NCBI RefSeq assembly: GCF_003265325.1
Contig: NZ_QGNX01000003.1
Coordinates: 62,001-126,000 of the forward strand
Reading direction: 5' to 3'
Source of the DNA: Oceanibium sediminis
Lineage (GTDB): Bacteria > Pseudomonadota > Alphaproteobacteria > Rhodobacterales > Rhodobacteraceae
Length of the DNA: 64,000 nt
This document shows, in pieces, positions 1 to 10,536 of the stretch; the stretch's first letter is position 1; every line of letters starts with the position of its first letter. A program made the translations under genes and the position numbers. A model generated the notes under the pieces. The model was not told where the DNA came from and ran no database searches. It was given only the letters and a program-made list of their open reading frames with translations.

Positions 1-1
1 G

Positions 2-793
2 GTGCTCGTCGTGCTTGGGCTGCCGCTGATCGGGCTGATCTTCCGCGCCATGACGCTGGTGCTTCCCGACGCGCCTGCCGCCGCGTCCGGCACCGCCCTG
101 CCATCGGCGCTGGACCCCGAGGCGCAGGCCCATCCGCGCCGGGCGTTTTCCTGCGCGACCCGCGAGTTGGTACAGATCGGCGGCCATTTGGAGACCATGC
201 AGCGCAATGTCCTTGGCCTGTTCGAGCGGTATGACGAGCCGACGGCACAGGCCATTCGCCGGGACCACGCGGAAGTCGCGCGGATGGCGCTGGACCTGCG
301 CATCTACCTTGCCGGCGTGCACGGCAAGAAGGACGAGGACGAGATTGGCACCCGCGCTTTCGAGCTGGCGGGCATCGCCAGCAACCTCGAAGCGGCGGCG
401 GACATGATCGCGCGCAAGATCGCCGGCCATGCGTCCCGGATGCACCACGAGAACCTGAAATTCTCCGAAGATGGCTGGCGCGACCTGTCGGACCTGCATG
501 ACGCGGTCCTGCGCAACGTCCAGCTGGGGATCTCCGTCCTGATGAACGAGGATCCGGCCCTGGCGCGCAGCCTGGTCGAGCAGAAGGTGAAGATCCGCGA
601 AATGGCGCAGAAGCTTGAACAGCGTCACCTGTACCGGCTGAAACAGGGGCTGATGGAGTCGATCGAAACCAGCGGCGTGCACCTGGACGTGCTGCGCTCG
701 TTGAAAGAAGTGAACACCAGTTTCGCGATGATCGCCTATCCCCTGCTCAGCGAGGCGGGCGTTCTGCTGCAAAGCCGCCTCGCGTCGGAGTGA
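2..793 (+). CDS. Na/Pi cotransporter family protein, C-terminal part (5' truncated)
   Basis: The reading frame is open to the left edge, so the gene begins outside the window. What remains starts with the last hydrophobic segment (about residues 1-25), followed by a proline/alanine-rich linker and a long all-helical region with the look of a PhoU-type domain (about residues 60-255). This arrangement is that of the NptA/YjbB group, which uses a membrane Na+/phosphate symport domain followed by a cytoplasmic PhoU-like domain. The role would be phosphate movement across the inner membrane. Family assignment rests on the helical tail and the membrane remnant only, so the transported ion is inferred. 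Confidence 0.7.
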   Translation: MLVVLGLPLIGLIFRAMTLVLPDAPAAASGTALPSALDPEAQAHPRRAFSCATRELVQIGGHLETMQRNVLGLFERYDEPTAQAIRRDHAEVARMALDLRIYLAGVHGKKDEDEIGTRAFELAGIASNLEAAADMIARKIAGHASRMHHENLKFSEDGWRDLSDLHDAVLRNVQLGISVLMNEDPALARSLVEQKVKIREMAQKLEQRHLYRLKQGLMESIETSGVHLDVLRSLKEVNTSFAMIAYPLLSEAGVLLQSRLASE

Positions 794-854
794 GCCCCGC
801 GCCGGCCTGATCCGGGCTGGCGCGGACGCCCCGCATCAACAGGAAGGAGCCCCG

Positions 855-1646
855 ATGGATATTGCCGCCCGCGCCTCAAGCGCTACCGAGATCGCCCGAT
901 CGGCGGGACAGGTCGCCATGGACCACTTCCGTGACCCCGCCAGCCTGCACGTCGAAAGCAAGGGCCAGCAGGACTGGGTGAGCGAGGCCGACACGACCGT
1001 CGAACTGGCCGTGCGCCAAGCGCTTGCGCAACGCTGGCCCGATGATGCCATCGTGGGCGAAGAACATGCCTCGGTGGCGGGCCGATCCGGCTTCACCTGG
1101 GTGATCGACCCCATCGACGGGACGACCAATTTCGTCAACGCAATCCCGGCCTGGACCGTCGTGCTTGCGGGCGTGCTGGACGGCAAGACGGTGATCGGGG
1201 TGATCCACGATCCGATCCATGGGGAAACCTTCACCGCGACGCGGGGTGGCGGGGCGGCGCTGAACGGGCAGCCGATCAGGGTTGCAGATCTGCCGCTGCA
1301 AAGCGGCTCGGTCGGTGTGGGCTATTCCAACCGGGTCGAGGCGGAAAATGTCCTGCCGGTGCTGGATGCGGTCGTCCGGTCCGGGGCGATGTTCCACCGG
1401 AACGCCTCGGGCGCGCTGTCCATCGCCTATGTCGCGGCGGGGCGGCTGCTCGGCTACCTGGAGGAGCACATGAACGCCTGGGATTGCCTTGCAGGCCAGC
1501 TGCTGGTCGAGGAAGCCGGCGGCGGGGTCGAAGTGCAGGACGCGGATCGCATGATCCAGCGCGGCGGGCGCGTCGTCGTCGGCGCGGGATCGGTGTTCGA
1601 CGAGTTGAAGCGCATCGCCGACGCGGCCTGGCCGGGCGTCGACTGA
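855..1646 (+). CDS. Inositol monophosphatase family protein (SuhB/HisN-like)
   Basis: A 263-residue soluble enzyme of usual family length. The metal-binding signature is plain: an EE pair near residues 69-70, DPIDGTTNF at residues 85-93, and a C-terminal AWDCLAGQLLVEEAGG block that carries the last metal-ligand aspartate. The family hydrolyses phosphate monoesters (inositol phosphates, histidinol phosphate, PAP) in a Mg2+-dependent, Li+-sensitive way; which one cannot be read from sequence. An AGGAAGGAG-type ribosome site lies just upstream. It converges on the ABC importer operon, separated by a GC-rich hairpin. Confidence 0.88.
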   Translation: MDIAARASSATEIARSAGQVAMDHFRDPASLHVESKGQQDWVSEADTTVELAVRQALAQRWPDDAIVGEEHASVAGRSGFTWVIDPIDGTTNFVNAIPAWTVVLAGVLDGKTVIGVIHDPIHGETFTATRGGGAALNGQPIRVADLPLQSGSVGVGYSNRVEAENVLPVLDAVVRSGAMFHRNASGALSIAYVAAGRLLGYLEEHMNAWDCLAGQLLVEEAGGGVEVQDADRMIQRGGRVVVGAGSVFDELKRIADAAWPGVD

Positions 1647-1653
1647 AGCTGCG

Positions 1654-1674
1654 GGCGGGGCGCAGGGCCCCGCC
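1654..1674. terminator. GC-rich hairpin between convergent genes
   Basis: A perfect 8-bp inverted repeat (GGCGGGGC / GCCCCGCC) with the 5-nt loop GCAGG sits in the 38-bp gap between two convergent stop codons. It has no T-tract, so it would act as a bidirectional or factor-assisted stop at best. Confidence 0.45.
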
Positions 1675-1684
1675 ACGCAAGGCC

Positions 1685-2754
<1,070 letters not shown>

Positions 2755-2758
<4 letters not shown>

Positions 2759-4971
2759 TTGGATGTCTCCGTTCCGAGTTGCGTCCTACGCCCGATCTGC
2801 ACCCGCCCGACGAGCAGTTGCAGCATCCCCACCGCGACGAGCATCACGAAGATGAGCGTGGTGGAGTAGGCGATGGCGAGGCCGTAGTCGTTATTCTCGA
2901 CCCGGCCGATGATGTAGCTGGTGGCCATGTCGTATTCCGCCGAGACAAGGAAGATCACTGCGGAAATGGCGGTCATCGCCCGCACGAAGCTGTAGACCAG
3001 CGCCGCAAGGATGGCCGGGCGCAGCAATGGCAGGATCACGTTGCGGAACGTTTGCCAGGAGTTCGCCCCAAGCGTCAGCGAGGATTCGTCGAGCGACTTG
3101 TCCAGCTGGCTCATCGAGGCGATGCCCGCCCGCACGCCCACGGGCATGTTGCGGAAGATGAAGCTGACCACCAGGATGATGCCCGTTCCCGTGATCTCGA
3201 TCGGGGGAACGTTGAAGGCCAGGATGTAGCTGACCCCGATCACCGTGCCGGGAATGGCAAAGCTGAGCATGGTGCCGAACTCGAAGCTGTTCTTGCCCGC
3301 GAAGTTCTGGCGCGTCAGAAGGTAGGCAGTGACCAGCCCCACCGCCGCTGTCAGCGGCGCGGCAATGGCGGCGATGGTGATCGTCGTCCAGAAACTGTCC
3401 CAGGCGGCGCCAGTCCAGCGAATGCCCTCGTCCTCCAGGCGGAAGGAAAAGGCGGTGACGTAGTGCTTCAGCGTCAGCGAGTTGTCGACGCCCCACAGCT
3501 CCACGATGCTGCCGTAGATGATCATGCCATAGACGACCGCCGTGAACAGCGCCCAGCCGATGGCGATGGCCAGCACCGGGATGGCAAGGCCCGCGGGCAT
3601 CAGCGGATGCACCCCGGAATCGCCCTTGCCCGACACGGTGGTGTAGCTTTTCTTGCCGAGCCACGCGCGCTGCGCGTAGAAGGCGGAAAGGGTGAAGAAC
3701 AGCAGCACCATGGCCAGGACCGCGGCGCGCCCCTGATCGTATTGCGCGCCGACGATGGCGAAGAAGATCTCGGTCGACAGCACATCGAAGTTGCCGCCCA
3801 GCACCAGCGGGTTGCCGAAATCGGCCATGCTCTCGATGAAGCCCAGCAGGAAGGCGTTCGCCAGCCCGGGCCGCATCAGCGGTAGGGAAACCGTGCGGAA
3901 GGTCTGCCAGCGGTTCGCGCGAAGGGTCTGCGCGGCCTCCTCCATCGAAGGCGAGACGCCCTCGACCACGCCGATCAGGACGAGGAAGGCAATCGGCGTG
4001 AAGGCAAGCGTCTGGGCGATCAGAATACCGGGCATCCCGTACAGCCAGCGGGTCGGCTGCACGCCGAACATGTCGGCGAAAAACACGGTGACCGAGCCCG
4101 ACAACCCGAACAGCAGGATCAGCGCCAGCCCGATCACGAAGGGCGGGGTGATGATCGGCAGCACCGTCAGCGCCCGCATCCCCCGCTTGAAGCGGAAGCC
4201 CGAGCGCGTCACGACCAGCGCGAAGGCCAGTCCCAGCACGGTGGTGATCAGCCCGACCAGAACGGCGAGGAACAGCGAGTTCCAGGCCGCGCCGCAGCGC
4301 GCGCCGAAGAAGCAGCCCAGCCCCCAGAGCCGGTCGTCGAAGAATTTCGCGGCGAAGACGGAAATCGAATAGGCGCCGTCCTCGGTGACGAAGGCGGCGA
4401 ACAGCATCTTGGCGATGGGAAAGAAGACGAAGGCGGTGACGATCACGATGATGCCGCCGATGGCGCTGACGACGAACACGTCGCCGTTGACCGCGCCGCG
4501 CGCCGCGATGCCCTGGGTCAGCAGGAACAGGAAGGCCGCCGCCGCGATCATGGCGCCGTAGCCCATGCCGTACTGCCGGTCCCCGAGTTCGCCGAACAGC
4601 GCCTCCAGCCACTCGTAGGAGAAGCCGCGAATACCGATGCCGAAGCCCTGCGCGATCAGCCAGCCGAAGCCGAGCACCCCGGACAGGATCAGCAGTTGCG
4701 CATAGCGCGGGTCCGACTTGACGCGCCCAAGGGCGAAAAGCGGCAACGCCAGCGGGATCAGCAGCGGGGCGAGCCAGAGTTTTTCTCCCTGGCCGATCAG
4801 GAAGGCGGCGGGGGCGAAATCCTCGTCGAAGGGGTATCCCTCGAGCAGCCAGACAAAGGAAAAGAGGCCGTCTTCCACCCCGTACCAGGGCAGAACACAG
4901 TAACCGAGCCACCCGGCAACGATCCAGAAGATCAGTACCGGGTGGGTCGTTTTTGCAGAGTCGTTACGCAC
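2755..4971 (-). CDS. ABC transporter permease, fused two-domain type (FbpB-like)
   Basis: A 738-residue membrane protein in which two permease domains are joined, as in FbpB and related ferric or phosphonate importers. Each half carries an EAA-type cytoplasmic loop: EEAAQTLRANRWQTFRTVSLP in the first and a matching LDESSLTLGANSWQTF block in the second, both followed by LPLLRP-like turns. The start is GTG, directly abutting the TAA of the substrate-binding protein gene, and the stop overlaps the ATPase gene, so all three are one operon. The N-terminal ~230 residues hold extra membrane segments before the first core domain. Confidence 0.88.
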
Positions 4972-5997
4972 TTACTGAGGCAGGACCGAGACTTCTTCGT
5001 CCCACTTCTGCAGCAGGCGCTTGCGCTCGTCGGACGAGCCGTACTTCTTGAAGTCGTAGTCGATCAGCTTGATCGTGCTCATGTCCGGCGCCGAGGGCGA
5101 GGTTTCCGCGCCCTTGTTGGACGGCACCTGGAAGGCGTTGACCTGAAGCGCCAGGTTCTGCGCATCGGTGCTCAGCGCCCAGTCATAGAACTGCTTTGCC
5201 TCGTCCATGTTGCGCGCGCCGTCGATGATCGACATGGAGCCGATCTCGTAGCCCGTGCCTTCGCAGGGGGCCACGACCTTGATCGGGAAGCCGGCCACCG
5301 CCTGCGCCACCGCGTCATGCATGAAGACGATGCCGACGGTGTTCTCGCCGCGTCCCGCCGCCTTGATCGGGGCAGAGCCGGACTTGGTGTACTGGTTGAT
5401 GTTGGCGTGAAGGCCCTTCATGAACTCGAAGCCTTCATCCTCGCCGAAGATCTGTACCATGGAGGCCAGCGTCGTGTAGGCGGTGCCCGAGGAGTTCGGG
5501 TTCGCCATCTGCACGTGGCCCTTGAACTCGGGCTTCAGCAGGTCCTTCCAGCAGCTCGGCTCTGGCAGGCCGTTCGCTTCGAGCAGCTCGGTGTTGTAGC
5601 CGTAGCCGAGTGCGCCGGAATAGATGCCGATGGTGCGGTTGCCCGCGCTTTCGGCCTGGGAAATCGCCCAGTCGTGCAGCTGCTCGCGCATGGGCGAGAT
5701 ATATTCCGCCGTCAGCCCTTCCTCGGCCGCCTGAAGATGCGGATCGCCGGTGCCGCCCCACCACACGTCGCCCCGCGGGTTCGCGGATTCGGCGCGGACC
5801 TGGGCGAAGGTCTCGCCCGAGGATTTGCGCGTCATGTTCACGTCGATCCCGGTCGCGTCCTCGAAGCTGCGCGCCATCAGCTGGCACCAGTCCTCCTGCG
5901 CGCTGCAATAGAGTGTCAGCTTGTCGGCATGCGCCATGGTTGCGCTGGCCGCAAAGGCGATGAGCGAGCCGGCAAATGTTACCGTTAACTTTTTCAT
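4972..5997 (-). CDS. ABC transporter periplasmic substrate-binding protein, Fe(III)/organophosphate type
   Basis: A 341-residue secreted protein. The chosen ATG at 5997 gives a clean signal peptide (MKKLTVTFAGSLIAFAASATMAHA) and has GGAGGGG about 8 bases upstream; a longer frame to 6030 adds an unlikely leader. The mature protein begins KLTLYCSAQEDWCQ and continues in the style of the extracellular solute-binding family that includes FbpA, FutA and AfuA. Proteins of this family bind ferric iron, 2-aminoethylphosphonate or sugar phosphates, so 'iron' is only one option. The neighbouring inositol-phosphatase-type gene makes an organophosphate ligand worth testing, but that is inference. Confidence 0.85.
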   Translation of the reverse strand: MKKLTVTFAGSLIAFAASATMAHADKLTLYCSAQEDWCQLMARSFEDATGIDVNMTRKSSGETFAQVRAESANPRGDVWWGGTGDPHLQAAEEGLTAEYISPMREQLHDWAISQAESAGNRTIGIYSGALGYGYNTELLEANGLPEPSCWKDLLKPEFKGHVQMANPNSSGTAYTTLASMVQIFGEDEGFEFMKGLHANINQYTKSGSAPIKAAGRGENTVGIVFMHDAVAQAVAGFPIKVVAPCEGTGYEIGSMSIIDGARNMDEAKQFYDWALSTDAQNLALQVNAFQVPSNKGAETSPSAPDMSTIKLIDYDFKKYGSSDERKRLLQKWDEEVSVLPQ

Positions 5998-6095
5998 GAT
6001 TTTTCCCCTCCCTGGGCAGTCCTGTGTCATGTGGCCGGTTGGTTCCGGTCTTGTCCCGATTTGATCGGGCGGGCGCCATCTGCGGCGCCGCCAAG

Positions 6096-6124
6096 ATTAT
6101 ATTGTTGCAAGCAATTTATCCAAA
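6096..6124 (-). promoter_or_regulatory. Candidate sigma-70 promoter of the ABC importer operon
   Basis: Read on the minus strand, a perfect TATAAT lies at 6101-6096 with a TTGGAT-like -35 element about 16 bases upstream, inside a short AT-rich patch of a GC-rich chromosome. It lies about 100 bases ahead of the substrate-binding protein start. The -35 match is weak. Confidence 0.4.
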
Positions 6125-6140
6125 AAGAAAGCAGGAAAGT

Positions 6141-6173
6141 AAAAAAATCCGGCCGCCGCCCCGCGCGCGACGG
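6141..6173 (-). terminator. Candidate rho-independent terminator after manC
   Basis: On the minus strand a 7-bp stem (CCGTCGC with GCGGCGG, one G-U pair, 7-nt loop) is followed five bases later by seven T. It lies about 40 bases past the manC stop and ahead of the next promoter, where the end of the heptose operon transcript is expected. Confidence 0.5.
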
Positions 6174-6210
6174 TCAGGGTCAGCCCGGCAGGGGGGCCCC
6201 GCGTCCCGGT

Positions 6211-7650
6211 CTAGAGGCGCTGGTACTTGTCCTCGTAGCGGGTGATGTCATCCTCACCGAGGTAGGTGCCGGTTTGCACCTCGATCAGGACCAGGGGGAC
6301 CTTGCCGGGGTTTTCCATCCGGTGCACCGCGCCAAGGGGGATGTAGGCGGACTGGTTCTCGCCCACGAGGCGCACGTCGTCGTCGATGGTGACCTTCGCG
6401 GTGCCCTGCACCACGATCCAGTGTTCCGAGCGGTGCACGTGGCTTTGCAGCGACAGCGTCGCGCCGGGATCGACCACGATGCGCTTGACCTGGAAGCGAT
6501 CGCCCACCACCAGGCTTTCGTACCAGCCCCAGGGGCGGTAGTCGCGCGGCAGCTGTTCGGCCTGCGGCGCGCCGCGCTGTTTCAGGCGGGTGACCACCTC
6601 TTTCACGTCCTGGCCGCGGGTGCGGTCCGCGATCAGCACCGCGTCTTTCATCGCGATGGCGATTATGTTCTCCAGCCCCAGCGCCACAAGCTCCAGCTCG
6701 TCGGATTCCGAGCGCAGCAGGCTGTTCCTGCAGCCGATCGCGGTCACCGGCCCGCCCGTGGCGACGCCGTCCGCGTTCCGCTCGGATTCCTGCCAGACCG
6801 CGTCCCAACTGCCGAGGTCGGCCCAGCCGGCGGACAGGGCGCAGGCGACGATGTTGTCGGCGCGCTCCATGATCGCGTAGTCGATGGACTTTGCGGGCAC
6901 CTCGGACCAGGGATCGGCGGCGAGGCGGATGAAGTCGAGGTCCGGCGCCGCTTCGTAGACCGCGCGGCTGACCGGTTCGATATACTCGGGGGCATGGGTG
7001 CTGAAGGCTTCGATCAGGGTTTCGGCCCGCGCAAGGAACATGCCGGAATTCCAGAGGTAGGCGCCATCGGCCAGCATCGCCTCGGCCGCGGCGCGGTCGG
7101 GTTTCTCGACGAAACGCTTGACGGGCAGCGGGGGGCCGCCCGTGTCGGTGCCGGACAGTTCCAGGTAGCCGTACCCTGTTTCGGCCCTGGCAGGGGTTAC
7201 CCCGAAGGTCACGATCCTGCCGTCCTGTGCTGCCGCGATGCCCCGCGCGACGGCGACATGAAACGCCGCAGTGTCCCGGATCAGGTGATCGGACGGCGCG
7301 AGCAGCATCAGCGCGTTCGGGTCCTGCTCCATGATGCGGAACGCCGCCGCAAGGGCCGCGGGCGCGGTGTTGCGCGCGGCGGGCTCCACGATGACGAGCG
7401 GGTCCTTCAGCCCCATGCTTTCCGTCAGCGCGGTGACGATGAAGCGGAAGGGTTCGCTGGTGATCACCAGCGGCGGGGCGAAACCGGGCTTGTCGAAGCG
7501 CTGCAACGTCTGTTCCAGCAGGCTGCCCTTGCCGATCAGGCTGGCGAATTGCTTGGGGTAGGATTTGCGCGACGTGGGCCACAGCCGCGTGCCGCTGCCC
7601 CCGCACATGATGACGGGGACGATTTTCGGTGTCTCTGGCATCCTGTTCAT
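6211..7650 (-). CDS. manC: Mannose-1-phosphate guanylyltransferase / mannose-6-phosphate isomerase
   Basis: A 479-residue bifunctional enzyme of standard size. The N-terminal domain carries the pyrophosphorylase signature GGSGTRLWPTSRKSYPKQF (about residues 17-35) and FVEKPD. The C-terminal cupin domain carries PWGWYESL, SHVHRSEHWIVVQGTA, and a final EVQTGTYLGEDDITR block typical of type II phosphomannose isomerases. It makes GDP-mannose from fructose-6-phosphate via mannose-6-phosphate, with a phosphomannomutase needed from elsewhere. It is the last gene of the heptose operon, 27 bp after the SAF oxidoreductase. A second ATG at 7641 has a better-spaced AAGGG and may be the true start. Confidence 0.93.
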   Translation of the reverse strand: MNRMPETPKIVPVIMCGGSGTRLWPTSRKSYPKQFASLIGKGSLLEQTLQRFDKPGFAPPLVITSEPFRFIVTALTESMGLKDPLVIVEPAARNTAPAALAAAFRIMEQDPNALMLLAPSDHLIRDTAAFHVAVARGIAAAQDGRIVTFGVTPARAETGYGYLELSGTDTGGPPLPVKRFVEKPDRAAAEAMLADGAYLWNSGMFLARAETLIEAFSTHAPEYIEPVSRAVYEAAPDLDFIRLAADPWSEVPAKSIDYAIMERADNIVACALSAGWADLGSWDAVWQESERNADGVATGGPVTAIGCRNSLLRSESDELELVALGLENIIAIAMKDAVLIADRTRGQDVKEVVTRLKQRGAPQAEQLPRDYRPWGWYESLVVGDRFQVKRIVVDPGATLSLQSHVHRSEHWIVVQGTAKVTIDDDVRLVGENQSAYIPLGAVHRMENPGKVPLVLIEVQTGTYLGEDDITRYEDKYQRL

Positions 7651-7677
7651 CCCTTGTTTCGCGCGCCCGGGGCTGGC

Positions 7678-8949
7678 TCAGCCCATCTGTTCGCGGCGCA
7701 ACTGATCGGCCAGCCGGTCGGGCGGCAGTTCGATATCGTCGTAGGTCAGGGCCCTGTCCTTGGGCACGTCGCGTTTCAGGCGGCACCCCTCGGCCAGGCC
7801 CATGGGCAGCAGCCCTTCCGCCTTGACGGTGTCCGCATTCTCGCAAACGCCGTAGGTCATGTACCAGCCGATCCCGTCCAGCGTATCCCCGGCATTCAGG
7901 TCCTGCTTGGCCACGGCGATCACGTCGACCACATGGCCCGCATCCGGCGCGCAGGTCGCGTCGTTGAACAGGGCCGCGCGCGCCACGGTCGTCGGCGCTT
8001 CCAGGTGGCACAGGTGATAGGGCGTGTAAAAGGTATAGAACGGCCCGTCCCCCAGCTTGTAGAGGCTGAGCCAGTGGGTCTGCATCTCCCGTTCCTCGTG
8101 CCCGATGCAAAAGACACCGGGCGCGGGTTCGGCCCCGACGATGTAGTCGACGATGCCCATGTCCTTCATCTGGTCCGCCGGGTAGTGGCCGACCGCGTCG
8201 TTCACATGGTCGCAATAGGGGCCGTAGAGCCCGCGTTTGCCCGCGCGCAGGCCGGTGGCGTTGGCGACCAGCGTCATCTCGAACGACATCTTGGTGCCAT
8301 CCGCGAAAGAGGTCGCCATATGCGGCGTGATCCCCGTGCGGCGCGAAAAATCCTGCTGCGTGGTCGGGTTGCGGTAGGCGTCGTGCAGCCCCTTCATGTT
8401 GCCGAGGCAGACGGGTTTCACGCCCAGCCCCTCAACGAAGCGGTAGAGGTTCATCATCACCCCGGGCTGGTCGCCGTCGCTGTCGGTAATCAGCACCCCG
8501 GCGGCATCGGCGCGTTTCTTCAGCACCGGGCCGATGGTGCCCTGCACCTCTGCGTTCATGGTGACGATCATCTTGCCATGGGCGATGGCGTCCAGGATCA
8601 CGCGGGCCGCGTAGTCGATCGAGCCGGTGACCTCATGCACCACGTCCACGCCCTCGCTGGCGCAGACCAGGGCGGGGTCGGTGGTGATCGCCGCCGCGCC
8701 CTCGGCCATGGCGGCGGCCATGCCTTCGGGGGTATCGACTTCGAGCACCTTTGTCACGCCGGCATCCGCAAACGCCTTGCGGGCGTTTTCGATGCTGCGG
8801 TTTGCGATGGCGACCACGGTCATGCCCGGTGTGCAGCGCTCGATCTGGTAGGCGATGGCACGGCCCATAGCGCCCGCGCCGATCATGCCGACGCGGATCG
8901 GGGTTCCCTCGGCTTCCCGGCGCTTGAGGGCGGTATCCACGATGATCAT
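7678..8949 (-). CDS. NAD(P)-binding oxidoreductase with C-terminal SAF domain
   Basis: A 423-residue protein with a Rossmann motif (VGMIGAGAMGRAIAY, about residues 18-32), a homoserine-dehydrogenase-like middle, and a C-terminal SAF-type domain (about residues 330-415, containing LNAGDTLDGIGWYMTYG and LPMGLAEGCRLKRDV). It resembles the 'homoserine dehydrogenase-like, SAF domain' group often found in surface-sugar loci; its substrate is not known to me. The ATG at 8949 overlaps the stop of the upstream RmlC-like gene (ATGA) and has GGAGG at proper distance, so I prefer it to the longer frame. In this operon it is a plausible last reductase or oxidase acting on a keto-sugar. Confidence 0.75.
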   Translation of the reverse strand: MIIVDTALKRREAEGTPIRVGMIGAGAMGRAIAYQIERCTPGMTVVAIANRSIENARKAFADAGVTKVLEVDTPEGMAAAMAEGAAAITTDPALVCASEGVDVVHEVTGSIDYAARVILDAIAHGKMIVTMNAEVQGTIGPVLKKRADAAGVLITDSDGDQPGVMMNLYRFVEGLGVKPVCLGNMKGLHDAYRNPTTQQDFSRRTGITPHMATSFADGTKMSFEMTLVANATGLRAGKRGLYGPYCDHVNDAVGHYPADQMKDMGIVDYIVGAEPAPGVFCIGHEEREMQTHWLSLYKLGDGPFYTFYTPYHLCHLEAPTTVARAALFNDATCAPDAGHVVDVIAVAKQDLNAGDTLDGIGWYMTYGVCENADTVKAEGLLPMGLAEGCRLKRDVPKDRALTYDDIELPPDRLADQLRREQMG

Positions 8950-9488
8950 TTCAGAACCTCCGGGTTGAAGTCGGGCCAACTGGCGTCTTTTTCCGAGATC
9001 ACCGTCGGCGGCATCGGCCAGTCGATGGCGAACAGCGGGTCGTCATGGCGGAAGCCGTCGCCGTGATCGGGCGAGTAGGGGGCGCTGACCTGGTAGGTCA
9101 GCTCGGTATCGTCCTCCAACGTCTGGAACCCCTGGCCGAAACAGGCGGGGACGAACAGCATCGTGCCGGTATCGGCGCGCAGCTCCACGCTGGTCCATTG
9201 CAGGAAGGTGGGCGAGGCGGGGCGCAGGTCGACGATCACGTCGTACATCGCGCCGCGCGTGACGCGGAACAGCTTCGTTTCCTCGAACGGTTTGTGCTGG
9301 AAATGCAGGCCGCGCAGGGTGCCCCTGGTCTTGTTCGCAATGACGTTGACCTGCGCCAGGTCGGTGGGCAGTCCGGCTTCGCGGAATTCGCGCGCGCACC
9401 AGACGCGGGCGTTGTAGCCGCGGTCGTCGGCGATCCGTTCCTGCTCGACCAGGTAGGCGCCTTCCAGGGGCAGCGGTGTGAACTTCAT
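8946..9488 (-). CDS. dTDP-4-dehydrorhamnose 3,5-epimerase family protein (RmlC-like, canonical)
   Basis: A 180-residue cupin close to the classic RmlC length. RGLHFQ (about residue 60) supplies the catalytic histidine and its lysine/arginine partners, ELTYQVSAPYSPDHG holds the active-site tyrosine region, and DPLFAIDWP is the usual C-terminal RmlC block. The family epimerises C3 and/or C5 of nucleotide-linked 4-keto sugars. No RmlA, RmlB or RmlD lies in the window, so a GDP-linked 4-keto-heptose made by this operon is a more likely substrate than dTDP-rhamnose precursors; that is inference. Confidence 0.85.
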   Translation of the reverse strand: MKFTPLPLEGAYLVEQERIADDRGYNARVWCAREFREAGLPTDLAQVNVIANKTRGTLRGLHFQHKPFEETKLFRVTRGAMYDVIVDLRPASPTFLQWTSVELRADTGTMLFVPACFGQGFQTLEDDTELTYQVSAPYSPDHGDGFRHDDPLFAIDWPMPPTVISEKDASWPDFNPEVLK

Positions 9489-9507
9489 GGGGCTGCTCCT
9501 TTGCCGC

Positions 9508-10536
9508 TCAGGGGCCGAAACTGGACAACACGCGGGAGCCTTGCGGCTCGAAGTTCACGCGCATCTCGATCAGTCTGGACAGGGCGTTGCGCACCGCGTC
9601 ATGGCGCTCGGGCGGGGCGAGGAACATCAGGAAGCCGCCCGCGCCCGCGCCGCACAGCTTGCCGCCGTAAGCGCCCGCGTCACGCCCGGCCTTGTAGGCC
9701 TGGTCGATCCCGGAATTGGTGATGGTGCTCGCCAGCCCGCGTTTCAGGTGCCAGGCGGTGTCCAGCATCGCGCCGCAATCGGCGACGTTCATCGCGCCTT
9801 CGGCAAAGCCGCGGTGGATGTCCAGCGCCTGGTCGCGCATCGCACTCAGCTGGTCCATCTTGCTGGCGGTGTTCTTGCTCTGCTCGCTCAGCACGGCCGA
9901 GGTGTCGCGCTGGTGGCCGGTCCAGAACATCAGCATGCTGTCGAAGAACTCGCGCATGGTCCCGGTGCCGTCGACGGTCAGGTGTTCGACCGTCACCCCT
10001 TCGTCCGGCTTGAAGGTGAACAGGTTCATGCCCCCGAAGGCGGCCGCGTACTGGTCCTGCTTGCCGATGGGCTCGCCCAGGACCTCGATCTCGATATGGC
10101 AGGCCTCGTCCGCCAGCTGCCCCGGCGAGGCGCGCTCCCCCTTGTAGGCGTGCAGTGCGTTCAGCAACCCCACCGCGAAGGAACTGGATCCGCCCAGCCC
10201 GGTCGAGGCGGGGACGTCCCCCACGGTCGAGATGTAGATCGGCGCATCCACGTTCAGGAACTTCAGGCATTCGCGCGCGATGTTGTTCTTGATCTCGTCG
10301 ATCGTGTTCACCTGTTCCGAGATCGAGTAGTTGATGCGGATCGGCTCGAAGAACAACTCGCTGTGGCGCTTCACGGTGACATAGACGTAGCGGTTGATCG
10401 TGGCCGACAGCACCGCGCCCGGCGTATTGCGGTAGAACACGCCCAGGTCCGTACCGCCGCCGAAAAAGCCCACGCGCAGCGGCGTGCGCGTGACGATCAT
10501 GTCGCCGCCGGACAGGTCGACGTTGCCGTTATCCAT
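9508..10536 (-). CDS. hddA: GHMP kinase, D-glycero-D-manno-heptose 7-phosphate kinase-like
   Basis: A 342-residue GHMP-superfamily kinase. RTPLRVGFFGGGTDL near the N-terminus is typical of HddA and fucokinase-like members, STGLGGSSSFAVGLL is the phosphate-binding motif, and CGAGAGGFLMFL is the C-terminal GHMP block. HddA phosphorylates D-glycero-alpha-D-manno-heptose 7-phosphate at C1. The start at 10536 overlaps the preceding stop by eight bases and has GGGGG upstream; ATG at 10554 or 10500 are alternatives. GmhA, GmhB and HddC functions are encoded in the same operon, which supports the assignment. Confidence 0.85.
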   Translation of the reverse strand: MDNGNVDLSGGDMIVTRTPLRVGFFGGGTDLGVFYRNTPGAVLSATINRYVYVTVKRHSELFFEPIRINYSISEQVNTIDEIKNNIARECLKFLNVDAPIYISTVGDVPASTGLGGSSSFAVGLLNALHAYKGERASPGQLADEACHIEIEVLGEPIGKQDQYAAAFGGMNLFTFKPDEGVTVEHLTVDGTGTMREFFDSMLMFWTGHQRDTSAVLSEQSKNTASKMDQLSAMRDQALDIHRGFAEGAMNVADCGAMLDTAWHLKRGLASTITNSGIDQAYKAGRDAGAYGGKLCGAGAGGFLMFLAPPERHDAVRNALSRLIEMRVNFEPQGSRVLSSFGP